Below are positions 7,804 through 15,377 of a stretch of 17,500 nucleotides of DNA, one piece after another. Each line of letters starts with the position of its first letter. Positions within the stretch are counted from its first letter, which is position 1. The position numbers and the translations under genes were made by a program. The notes beneath the pieces were generated by a model. The model did no database searches and was not told where the DNA came from. It was given only the letters and a program-made list of their open reading frames with translations. The DNA is from Symbiodinium natans (taxonomy: Eukaryota; Sar; Dinophyceae; Suessiales; Symbiodiniaceae). Location of the stretch: contig CAJNDS010000852.1 in NCBI GenBank assembly GCA_905221605.1, forward strand, positions 1 to 17,500, given 5' to 3'.

Positions 7804-7918
7804 TACCCAGATCTTCCAAAACCCCTTCATTAAGGAATGTACCCTAATTCATAATTATGATCCTTAGTATAAATTAGGGCATATTCCTTTATTAAGGGGG
7901 TTTTGGAAGATCCGGGTA
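7804..7918. repeat. Long imperfect inverted repeat (foldback), 46/47-base arms
   Basis: The left arm (7804-7849) and right arm (7872-7918) are inverted copies with about five mismatches and one gap over 47 positions. They are separated by a 22-base AT-rich loop. Arms begin with TACCC and CCAAAACCCC-type words at the outer part and end in CCCTAATT next to the loop. A transcript of either strand would fold into a hairpin of pre-miRNA-like size. A miniature foldback transposon is the other obvious reading. No target-site duplication is evident. Confidence 0.8.
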
Positions 7919-8102
7919 CCTACAGGCTGGGTGGTCGGCACTGTTGTCGGACGCGGCTGCCATGGGGAAAAGCCACCGGTTGAAATGCTCGAGCCGCTTG
8001 AGTCTGCGGTTTTAGGGGGTATAGGGGTTAGGGTTCAGGTAAAGAGCAACAGAACACAGCATGCCAGTGACATTCCCACAAGGCTACCCACTACAAGGAA
8101 CC

Positions 8103-8168
8103 ACATATATGTATATATACATTATATATATATATATATGTTATAATTTCATACATATATATATATAT
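8103..8168. repeat. (TA)n tract next to left boundary repeat
   Basis: Alternating TA/CATATA sequence, interrupted by TGTTATAATTTCATAC. It lies directly outside the 28-bp inverted repeat at 8171 and resembles the TA tract outside the partner copy at 10883-10904. Confidence 0.9.
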
Positions 8169-8170
8169 GG

Positions 8171-8198
8171 TCACCCCCCCCCAATGGACCCACCGCGG
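8171..8198 (+). repeat. Left copy of a perfect 28-bp inverted repeat
   Basis: Begins TCACCCCCCCCCAATGG and ends CCGCGG. The exact reverse complement, including nine C/G residues in the homopolymer, is at 10855-10882. The TA-rich side faces outward in both copies, so the pair brackets 8199-10854. It could be the terminal inverted repeats of a mobile element or two copies of a dispersed repeat in opposite orientation. No transposase gene is present between them. Confidence 0.8.
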
Positions 8199-8355
8199 GC
8201 CTTGATCTTTGCAAAAGTACCGCAAATACCGATAAAACCTATGCTGTCTGGTGATTTTCCGGTGACCGGATTTTTGACTGTATTCCTTAATTCACCCTCT
8301 CACACACGCACGGAGGGTTTTTCTTTCTGTTGGCTTTTGTTTATAATTTAAGATC
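8199..8355. other. Unique sequence inside the left boundary repeat
   Basis: About 157 bases of non-telomeric sequence before the 90-bp satellite. It contains a small near-palindrome, TCCGGTGACCGGA. No gene recognised. Confidence 0.4.
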
Positions 8356-9480
8356 TAGGCATTTAAACCTAAGCCTGCAAAAAAAAAAAACTTAACCTTT
8401 AAACCCTGTAGGGTTAAGGTTTAAAGGTTAAGGGTTTAAGATTTAGGCATTTGAACCTATGCCGGTAATTAAAGCTAAGCCCTTAACCTTTAAATTCTAT
8501 CGGGTTGAGATTTTTACAGGTTTAGGGTTTAAGATGTAGGCATTTAAACCTAAGCCTGCAACTAATTTTAAACCCTTAACCTTTAAACCCTGTAGGGTTA
8601 AAGTTTAGAGGCTTAGGGTTTAATATTTAGCCATTTAAACCTGTAGCCAAGCCCTTAACCTTTAAACCCTATAGGGTTAAGATTTTTAAAGGTTTAGGAT
8701 ATAAGATGTAGGCATTTAAACCTAATTAAGCCTGCAACTAATTTTAAACCCTTAACCTTTAAACCCTGTTGGGCTAAGGTTTAAAGGTTTCGGGCTTAAG
8801 ATTTAGGCATTTAAACCTATTCCGGCAATTTACGCTAAGCCTCTAACCTTTAAACCCTATAGGGTTAAGATATTTAAAGGTTTAGGGTTTAAGTTTAAGG
8901 TTTAGGTATTTAGACCTATGCCGGCAGTTCATATTGAACCCTTAACCTTAAACCCCATAGGGATGAGATTTAAAGGTTTAGGATTCTTTACTTAGACATT
9001 TAAATCCAAGCTGACGATTCAACCTAAACCCTTAACCTTTAAACCCTATAGGGTGAAGGTTTAAAGTTTTAGGGTTTAAGATTCAGACATTTAAACCTAA
9101 GACAGCGATTAACACTAAGCCCTTAACCTTTAAACCCTATAGGGTTAAGGTTTAAAGGTTTGGGGTTTAAGATTCAGGCATTTAAAGCTAAGTATGTAAT
9201 CAATTTGTCACCCTTAACACCTCTAAACTCTGTAGTGTGAAGGTTTAAAGGCTTAGGGTTTAAAAAAACCTAAGCCCCCTAAGCCCATAGAGTTTAAACC
9301 TTAAGGGTTTAAGGTTTACGCATCTATTCCTTAACCCTAAACCCTCTAGGGTCAGGACCCTAAAGCCCTCGGCAATCAAGCCTAAACCCTTGACCTTCAA
9401 ACCCCATAGGATGAAGGTTTAAAGGTTTGGGGTTTAAGACTTAGGCATTTAAACCTAGAGGGCATTTAAGCCTTAATCCT
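8356..9480. repeat. ~90-bp satellite built of telomere-like words
   Basis: The landmark TAGGCATTTAAACC or a variant starts at 8356, 8444, 8537, 8628, 8709, 8804, 8903, 8993, 9084 and 9175, a period of 81-99 bases. Degenerate copies follow near 9264, 9317 and 9442. Each unit carries CCTTTAAACCCTATAGGG followed by GTTAAGGTTTAAAGG, an imperfect inverted repeat whose centre CCCTATAGGG joins two opposed telomere-like words. Copies differ from one another by point changes and small indels, so the array is older than the palindrome array to its right. It contains no long open frame. Confidence 0.88.
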
Positions 9481-9764
9481 AAACCCTTTAGGGTCAGAAC
9501 CTTAGCACCCTATAGGGGTCTAGCACGTTCAAAGGCTTGAACCCTACAGGCGCTGAAGGTATACATGTCCTATCGGTTTTTAAACCATTACACCCTGTAA
9601 GAAGGTTTAGGGTCTTTTCGGGGTCTATCTCTAAATTTCTCACGGGGTTAACCCTGCAGGGTTTAAAGTTAAAGGTTTAGGGTTAAAGGTTAAGGCAATA
9701 CCTATAGAATTAGAACCTTATAACCCTGTAGTGCATGAGGCTTAAACCCCTAAAACTTAACCAT
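9481..9764. repeat. Degenerate telomere-like sequence
   Basis: Scattered CCCTGTA/CAGGG, TTTAGGG and TTAAAGG words in both orientations, without a clear period. It appears to be decayed satellite linking the 90-bp array to the palindrome array. Confidence 0.55.
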
Positions 9765-10806
9765 CTTTTCTCGAGAAAACCAAAAAAACCAAAAACACCC
9801 AAAAAACCAAAAAAACCAAAAAAACCATCTTTTCCAAAACTATGGGGCTGGGGCCTCCAAAAGATGTTTTTTTTGGTTTTCTCGAGAAAAAGATGGTTTT
9901 TTTGGTTCGAAACCATCTTTTTCTCGAGAAAAAGATGGTTTTTGAGCAGCCGCTCTTCGAAAAACCATCTTTTTCTCGAGAAAAAGATGGTTTTTAGAGA
10001 TCTTACCCTGGAAAAACCATCTTTTTCTCGAGAAAAAGATGGTTTCCGGAGGTCTTGTCCTGGTAAAACCATCTTTTTCTCGAGAAAAAGATGGTTTTTG
10101 GAGGTCTTCTCCTGGTAAAACCATCTTTTTCTCGAGAAAAAGATGGTTTTTCGAAGGGTGGTTGCTCAAAAGAATCTTTTTCTCGAGAAAAAGATGGTTT
10201 CGAACCAAAAAACCATCTTTTTCTCGAGAAAACCAAAAAAACCAAAAACACCCAAAAAACCAAAAAAACCAAAAAAAACCATCTTTTCCAAAACTATGGG
10301 GCTAAAGCCTCCAAAAGATGGTTTTTTTGGTTTTCTCGAGAAAAAGATGGTTTTTTTGGTTCGAAACCATCTTTTTCTCGAGAAAAAGATGGTTTTCGAG
10401 CAGCCGCTCTTCGAAAAACCATCTTTTTCTCGAGAAAAAGATGGTTTTTGGAGATCTTGTCCTGGAAAAACCATCTTTTTCTCGAGAAAAAGATGGTTTT
10501 TGGAGGTCTTGTCCTGGTAAAACCATCTTTTTCTCGAGAAAAAGATGGTTTTTGGAGGTCTTGTCCTGGTAAAACCATCTTTTTCTCGAGAAAAAGATGG
10601 TTTTTAGAAGAGCGGCTGCTCAAAAACCATCTTTTTCTCGAGAAAAAGATGGTTTCGAACCAAAAAAACCATCTTTTTCTCGAGAAAGCCAAAAAAACCA
10701 TCTTTTGGAGGCCCCAGCCCCATAGTTTTGGAAAAGATGGTTTTTTTGTTTTTTTTGGTTTTTTTGGTTTTTTGGATTTTTTTGGTTTGTTGGTTTTTGT
10801 TAGTTT
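9765..10806. repeat. Array of 34-bp perfect palindromes, 52-bp period
   Basis: Seventeen CTCGAG centres start at 9770, 9881, 9923, 9975, 10027, 10079, 10131, 10182, 10223, 10335, 10377, 10429, 10481, 10533, 10585, 10637 and 10679. Most intervals are exactly 52 bases; edge intervals are 41-42, and two of 111-112 span an A-rich insert. Around most centres the sequence is a perfect palindrome with half-site AAAACCATCTTTTTCTC. Spacers of about 18 bases are related to each other, for example GGAGGTCTTGTCCTGG, and GAGCAGCCGCTCTTCG with its inverse. Two modules repeat at an offset of 454 bases, each preceded by an A-rich block and a segment containing ACTATGGGGCT. An inverted copy of that block closes the array (10690-10806). 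Long frames here repeat SFSREKDGF-like peptides on both strands because the palindrome lacks stops. Confidence 0.93.
10229..10790. repeat. ~560-bp near-perfect palindrome enclosing module 2
   Basis: Everything from the A-rich block at about 10229 to the T-rich block at about 10790 is symmetric around 10509.5. Paired CTCGAG centres (10335/10679, 10377/10637, 10429/10585, 10481/10533) are equidistant from it. The spacer at 10398 is the inverse of that at 10611. The ACTATGGGG segment on the left is inverted on the right with only about four differences. Module 1 shows the same symmetry about 10055 over a shorter span (about 9872-10237). Confidence 0.82.
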
Positions 10807-10854
10807 CTTGTTTTGTTGTTTTTTGCCTTGATCTGGCTAGGACTCGGCTGCCAT

Positions 10855-10882
10855 CCGCGGTGGGTCCATTGGGGGGGGGTGA
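10855..10882 (-). repeat. Right copy of the perfect 28-bp inverted repeat
   Basis: Exact reverse complement of 8171-8198, followed outward by a TA-rich tract (10883-10910) as on the left side. The sequence just inside (10816-10854) does not match the inside of the left copy, so identity stops sharply at CCGCGG. Confidence 0.8.
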
Positions 10883-10998
10883 GCATATATATATATACAT
10901 ATATACTCACAAATAATATCAACCCTACCCGTCTTCCTAGGGAGTTTGCACTCGGTGAAACTCGGCAAGGCTTCAAGAAGAGTGACGGGGGCTTAACT

Positions 10999-11051
10999 AG
11001 GGGGTACCTTCTTGGGGTCCTTATTATAAGGGGATCCTACTATTTGGGGTC
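10999..11051 (+). repeat. Dispersed ~52-bp repeat, copy A
   Basis: Contains GGGGTACCTTCTTGGGGTCC followed by TATAAGGGGATCCTACTA. A similar inverted copy lies at 15058-15109, with 20 identical bases at one end and roughly 45 of 52 overall. Both copies lie next to a CCCTAAA block. Related fragments (ATCCTACTATAGGGGCC) occur at 11626-11650. Confidence 0.7.
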
Positions 11052-11056
11052 AAAAT

Positions 11057-11157
11057 CCCTAAACCCTAAACCCTAAACCCTAAACCCTAAACCCTAAGCC
11101 CTAAGCCCTAAACCCTAAACCCTAAACCCTAAACCCTCAACCCTAAACTAAACCCCA
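11057..11157 (-). repeat. CCCTAAA array, about 14 units
   Basis: Largely exact units with CCCTAAG and CCCTCAA variants. With the array at 11273 it forms an outward-facing pair around a 115-bp island. Confidence 0.95.
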
Positions 11158-11272
11158 TGTTGTATCGGGAGCCTTCGTACCAAGAGTTTCCCTCCGATAG
11201 CCGAAGCCGAGCCTACGGAGCTCCGCCTCCTTCCACGTAGCAATCGTGCACCGACTGTTACACATTCCTGCG
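11158..11272. other. 115-bp island between outward-facing telomeric arrays
   Basis: A short open plus frame reads YREPSYQEFPSDSRSRAYG, proline-rich further on, before a TAG. This length of open frame is expected by chance, so no gene is called. Confidence 0.45.
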
Positions 11273-11423
11273 TTTAGGGTTTAGGGTTTAGGGTTTAGGG
11301 TTTAGGGTTTAGGGTTTAGGGTTTAGGGTTTAGGGTTTAGGGTTTAGGGTTTAGGGGGTAGGGTTTAGTAGGGTTTAGGGTTGAGGGTTGAGGGTTTAGG
11401 GCTTAGGGCTTTGGGTTTAGGGT
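11273..11423 (+). repeat. TTTAGGG array, about 20 units
   Basis: The first eleven or so units are exact. The right part has TTTAGGGGG, GTAGGG, TTGAGGG and CTTAGGG variants. Confidence 0.95.
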
Positions 11424-11888
11424 ACCAGCACTGAAATGCCCACTCACACACACATATGGTTTCTAGGCGGCCGACAATGATCGGGTTGAAAGGTCACGTA
11501 TGAGTTGCCTGCACATACACCCTAAACCCTAAACCCTAAGCCCTGAATCTGCGGAGCTCGACGTGGTTTTCTTGCTGCGACAATGTCCGCGGCCGCCACC
11601 GGGACCCTCGCGCGAAAATCATCTGGATCCTACTATAGGGGCCTAAGTAATTAGAATAGGGCTTTGAAAAGCTATACTATTATAGGGACCAAAAAAAGAA
11701 GGGAATAACATTAGTAACTAGTAACTATTCCGGCCCCTATATTACGCTATCTCTGCGGGGAGTCAGTTGAGAACCAGCTCGCCTTCGTCCTGCTTCGGCA
11801 GGCACTTGTCCTGCAGGGCCCCATGTCTCAGGCAAAGGTTTTCCGGTCGCATCACAGCTCGACAGGAACCCGCCGCGCGCGGAAACCA
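11424..11888. other. Non-telomeric island with a small telomeric block
   Basis: Contains CCCTAAA units at 11520-11546, fragments related to the 52-bp dispersed repeat (11626-11650), and AT-rich sequence. At 11783-11889 an open plus frame (ENQLAFVLLRQALVLQGPMS onward) has good amino-acid content but follows a TGA directly. It could be an exon fragment. No gene is called. Confidence 0.45.
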
Positions 11889-12034
11889 CCTAAACCCTAT
11901 AGACCCTCAACCCTTACCCTAAACCCTAAACCCTAAACCCTAAACCCTAAACCCTAAACCCTAAACCCTAAACCCTAAACCCTAAACTCTAAACCCTAAG
12001 CCCTAAACCCTAAACCCTAAACCCTAAACTCTCA
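11889..12034 (-). repeat. CCCTAAA array, about 19 units
   Basis: Long, mostly exact array with occasional CTCTAAA and CCCTAAG units; the left edge is degenerate. Confidence 0.95.
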
Positions 12035-12087
12035 AGCTTTGGCAGGCTTTGAGGGCCCTGCTTACATGGCCGCTTCAGGGCGGTTTT

Positions 12088-12152
12088 TTGGGGTTTAAGG
12101 CTTTCGGGTTTAGGGTTTAGGTTTAGGGTTTCGGGCTTAGGGTTTAGGGTTC
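12088..12152 (+). repeat. TTTAGGG block
   Basis: About nine units with TTTCGGG and CTTAGGG variants, opposed to the array ending at 12034. The island to its right (12153-12370) has degenerate CCCTGAA/CCCTAAG words from about 12272 and no recognised gene. Confidence 0.9.
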
Positions 12153-12370
12153 ACCCAAAACTCTCCGGAGCTTCTTGACGTTAGAGGGTGGTGGGTTTCC
12201 CTTGGACGGTACTGGCAGGTGGCGGAGCCGGACTGCCAGGAAGCCTAAAGGCTCCCAAAGCCACAAGACACGAAACCCTGAACCCTAAGGTCCTGCAGCC
12301 CCCAGCCCTAGAACCTTTAAACCCCTAAACCCTGAAGTCCCCCCGCGCCTCCCCCCCCCACACCTAATCT

Positions 12371-12446
12371 CTAAACCCTAAACCCTAAACCCTAAACCCT
12401 AAACCCTAAACCCTAAACCCTAAACCCTAAACCTTAAACCCTCAAG
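12371..12446 (-). repeat. CCCTAAA array, about 11 units
   Basis: Nearly exact units apart from one CCTTAAA and a final CCCTCAA. Confidence 0.95.
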
Positions 12447-12839
12447 ACCAAAAACAGAAATTGTATGTGAGATCATTCCGAACTTCCCAATGATATTTGT
12501 CTAAACAGCTGACCAGCAGAGTTTAAGTAAATTCATTCAACATCCCTTCGGGAGACAACGTATTCAACTTACTTAAACCCCCCCAAAAAAGGCACCCACA
12601 GTCCCCAAGACGCCCAAAAAGGGCAGGAGGGTTCTAGTTAAATTATTAAAAACTGATTTTATGAACATGTTATTTATAACAGTATGTATTAAAGATAGAA
12701 ATTGGAAGCTTATTTATATTGATAGACATTCAAAATATGATAAAGAAGGAGGCTCTAAGAGGCGCCAGGAGGCCCCCAAAAGGCTCCAGGAGGGCCCCGA
12801 AAGGGGCACCAAAAGGCGAAAAAGGAGGACCCCCATTGA
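12447..12839. other. Island with AT-rich segment and AGG/GCC-rich segment
   Basis: 12640-12745 is markedly AT-rich against the rest of the window and carries a plus frame with KDRNWKLIYIDRHSKYDKE. 12750-12830 is a run of AGGAGGCCCCCAAAAGG-like words in tandem-like fashion. Neither part can be assigned a function. The AT-rich piece might be organelle-derived, which is speculation. Confidence 0.4.
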
Positions 12840-12962
12840 GAAGTTTAGACATCTGGCCAAATCCAAAACACACATGGGAAACGTCTGTGTGCGTTTTTTG
12901 CTCTTGTCTGCAAAGAAACAAGAATTGGTTTGGTTTAGAAGTTTAGAAATCTGGCCAAGTCT

Positions 12963-12993
<31 letters not shown>

Positions 12994-13051
12994 CGGTGAC
13001 GTCTATGTGCGTTTTGCTCTTGTCTGCAGAGAAACAAGAATTGGTTTTGGT
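12840..13051 (+). repeat. Direct duplication of a ~98-116-bp segment with (AC)n
   Basis: GAAGTTTAGA starts at 12840 and 12938, and the ends TTGTCTGCARAGAAACAAGA recur 116 bases apart. The second copy is longer because a short ACACAC stretch has become about 13 AC repeats (12966-12992). The duplication is recent enough to keep roughly 85-90% identity outside the AC tract. Confidence 0.85.
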
Positions 13052-13060
13052 TGAAAAAAT

Positions 13061-13565
13061 CACCCCCCCCACCCGCCCCCGCACCCCCCCCCCCCACCCA
13101 CCCCCCCCCCCCCTCTAAAGACTGACTTCAAAGGCTCCAGTGCATGCCGCCCCCTCCGCTTGCTCCTCCCGCTCCGCTCCCCCCCCCCCCCCACCCCCCC
13201 CCCCCCCCCCCCCCCCGCACCCCCCCCCCCCCCCCACCCCCCCCCCCCTAGATGACTTTAAAGACTGACTTTAAAGGGCTCCATGCATGCCTGCCCCCCT
13301 CCGCTTGCTCCGCCCGCTCCGCTCCCCCACCCCCACCCCCCCCCCCTCCCCCCCCACCCCCCCCCTCCCCCACCCCCCCCCCCCCCCACCCCCCCCCCCC
13401 CCCACCCCCCCCCCCCCAGATGACTGACTTTAAAGACTGACTTCAAAGGGCTCCAGCGCATGCCCGCCCCCTCCGCTTGCTCCGCCCCCTCCGCTCCCCA
13501 CCATGATGACTTTAAAAACTGACTTTAAAGGGCTCCAGTCCACCACCCCACCACGCGCCCCCGCA

Positions 13566-13596
<31 letters not shown>

Positions 13597-13966
13597 TAGA
13601 TGAAAAGACTGACTTCAAAGGGCGTCGGCGAAACCCCGCACCTGAAGCTGATTTTGAAAGGCCCCAGTCCGTGCCCCGCCCTTCCCGCCCCTAACCCTCC
13701 CACCACCAACCACCCTTCCCAACCATTCCACTCCATCCTCCTCCCCTACCCCTTCCCCACTCGATCAGATGACTGACTGGAAAGACTGACTTTAAAGGGC
13801 TCCAGTGCATGCCTGCCCCCTCTTGCTCCACCCCGCCACCCGCCCCCGCACCCCCACCCCCACCCACCCCCCCCCCCCCCCCTCCAAAGACTGACTTTAA
13901 AGGGCTCCAGTGCTGCCCCCTCCGCTTGCTCCGCGCCCGCTCCGCTCCCCCACTCTCCCCCACCCC

Positions 13967-14003
<37 letters not shown>

Positions 14004-14092
14004 ACCCCCCCCCCCCCACCCCCACCCCCCCCCCCCCCCCACCCCCCCCCCCCCACCCCCCCCCCCCCCCCCCCACCCCCCCCCCCCCCCCA
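13061..14092 (+). repeat. Poly-C minisatellite with seven conserved cores
   Basis: A core, AAAGACTGACTTTAAAGGGC followed by TCCAGTGCATGC and a CCGCTTGCTCCGCCCGCTCCGC-type tail, begins at about 13117, 13260, 13432, 13515, 13604, 13781 and 13885. Some copies are degenerate. Cores are separated by C runs broken by single A or T, up to about 130 bases (13962-14092). The core is well conserved while the C tracts vary greatly in length. Proline- and glycine-rich open frames on the two strands come only from these tracts. The G-rich strand has strong quadruplex potential and the C-rich strand i-motif potential. Confidence 0.92.
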
Positions 14093-14193
14093 AACCCCCG
14101 CTCAGACCCCCTTTCAGGGCCGAGGGAATATCGGCATGCGCGACACCATACTGCTTGCGCAGCTCGCGCTTATGGGCTAAGAAGTCATCGACG

Positions 14194-14245
14194 GTTTAGG
14201 GTTTAGGGTTTAGGGTTTAGGGCTTAGGGTTTAGGGTTTAAGGGG
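14194..14245 (+). repeat. TTTAGGG block
   Basis: About seven units, one CTTAGGG, next to the 14-bp repeat at 14261. Confidence 0.93.
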
Positions 14246-14260
14246 CTCCAAAAAAACTCT

Positions 14261-14325
14261 GTCAAAATGTTTCGGTCAAAATTGTGGGTCAAAACGCTTC
14301 GGTCAAAACGTTTCGGTCAAAACTT
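14261..14325 (+). repeat. 14-bp tandem repeat GTCAAAACGTTTCG
   Basis: About 4.7 copies: GTCAAAATGTTTCG, GTCAAAATTGTGGG, GTCAAAACGCTTCG-like, GTCAAAACGTTTCG and a final GTCAAAACTT. The unit contains the palindrome AAACGTTT. Not related to the telomeric unit. Confidence 0.85.
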
Positions 14326-14357
14326 ATTGGGACCCAAACCCTACACAATTTCTATGA

Positions 14358-14463
14358 ACCCTAAACCCTAAACCCTAAACCCTAAACCCTAAACCCTTAA
14401 CCCTTAACCCTAAACCCTAAAACCTGAACTGAACCCTAAACCAAAAACCCTAAACCCCCAAAC
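14358..14463 (-). repeat. CCCTAAA block with CCCTTAA and ACCAAAAA variants
   Basis: Five exact units at the left, then increasingly degenerate units to the right. The island at 14464-14544 is open in several frames and has no recognised gene. Confidence 0.9.
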
Positions 14464-14544
14464 ACCTTGCCTTGCACTCCGCGATGCACTCGGATCGGTC
14501 CCTGAACTCGGCACCTTTGCCTCGAGCCTTGCGGCTTGGAGGGT

Positions 14545-14707
14545 CTAAACCCTAAACCCCAAACCCCAAACCCCAAACCCCAAACCCCAAACCCTAAGCC
14601 CTAAACCCTAAACCCTCAACTCCAAACCCTAACCCTCAACCCTACACCCTAAACCCCAATCCTAAAGCCTAAAGCCTAAACCCTAAACTCTAAACCCTAA
14701 ACCCCAA
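14545..14707 (-). repeat. Telomere-like array with a homogeneous CCCCAAA sub-block
   Basis: Contains about five consecutive CCCCAAA units (about 14553-14592) among CCCTAAA, CCCTCAA and CCTAAAG units. The shared substitution in neighbouring units points to local expansion of one variant. Confidence 0.9.
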
Positions 14708-14710
14708 GCC

Positions 14711-14782
14711 TTGGGATGTTCCCCCCTATACTCGCAGTCCTTAATCGGATTATAGTAAGGGGTACTGTAGGGAACATCCCAA
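14711..14782. repeat. Hairpin with 13-bp perfect outer stem
   Basis: TTGGGATGTTCCC at 14711-14723 is exactly inverted at 14770-14782. Between them CCCCTATACT and AGTAAGGGG can extend the stem with bulges, leaving a loop around CGCAGTCCTTAATCGG. It lies between two telomere-like blocks and may be a small foldback element. Confidence 0.7.
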
Positions 14783-14817
14783 TCCTAAACCTGAACCCTA
14801 AACCTTGCATGCTTTTT

Positions 14818-14890
14818 GGGGGGGGGGGGGGGGGGGGGGAGGGTTTAGGGTTGAGGGTTGAGGGTTTAGGGTTTAGGGTTGAGGGGGGGG
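14818..14890 (+). repeat. G22 tract followed by TTTAGGG/TTGAGGG units
   Basis: Twenty-two consecutive G (14818-14839) lead directly into about six telomere-like units and a final G8 run. The G tract may be an expanded GGG of a telomeric unit. Confidence 0.92.
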
Positions 14891-15057
14891 AGAGTGTAGA
14901 GCCCTAAGTTAAACCCTATATCGGAAACCCTAAACTCTACCCTGAAGTTTCAGGGCTCTAGGAGTCGGCTCTGGGGCATTTCAGGTCATGAGGGGATATC
15001 CCATAAACATTTACGAGGGTTCCTTATGTGGTTTAAGGAAATAAGGGGCCCCTAATA

Positions 15058-15109
15058 GAGACCCCCAGATAGGATTCCCTTATAGTAGGGACCCCAAGAA
15101 GGTACCCCT
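15058..15109 (-). repeat. Dispersed ~52-bp repeat, copy B
   Basis: Inverted relative of 10999-11051; see that entry. It adjoins the CCCTAAA array starting at 15106. Confidence 0.7.
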
Positions 15110-15200
15110 AACCCTAAACCCTAAACCCTAAACCCTAAACCCTAAACCCTAAACCCTAAACCCTAAACCCTAAACCCCAAACCCTAAACCCTAAACCCCT
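15106..15200 (-). repeat. CCCTAAA array, about 13 units
   Basis: Nearly exact, one CCCCAAA unit. It faces outward relative to the TTTAGGG array at 15297, with a ~96-bp island between. Confidence 0.95.
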
Positions 15201-15296
15201 ACTTTCGGAAACGCCCATATGGTTTAAGGAATATTCCTTAGCCAAGGGGTCTTGGAGTCTCTGGGAACTTCAGGGCTTCGAGGGGTTGAGGGAGTG

Positions 15297-15377
15297 GGTT
15301 TAGGGTTTAGGGCTTAGGGCTTAGGGCTTAGGGCTTAGGGTTTAGGGTTTAGGGTTTAGGGTTTAGGGTTGAGGGCT
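15297..15377 (+). repeat. TTTAGGG array with CTTAGGG sub-block
   Basis: About eleven units; four consecutive CTTAGGG units (about 15309-15336) lie between exact TTTAGGG units. Confidence 0.95.

Noticed and set aside
9765-10806. CRISPR-like array (regular palindromic repeats with spacers)
   Set aside because: The context is eukaryotic, spacers are near-copies of one another rather than unique, the repeat is a full palindrome without a leader, and no cas genes are present. It is a satellite-type palindrome array.
10091-10831. 246-codon plus-strand open frame and about ten overlapping frames in the palindrome array
   Set aside because: The 52-bp period is not a multiple of three, so successive copies rotate through all frames, and the palindrome gives the same SFSREKDGF-type peptides on both strands. 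The frames stay open only because the repeat lacks stops.
13252-14206. Proline-rich and glycine-rich open frames
   Set aside because: They are translations of poly-C/poly-G tracts in a minisatellite, present in several frames and on both strands.
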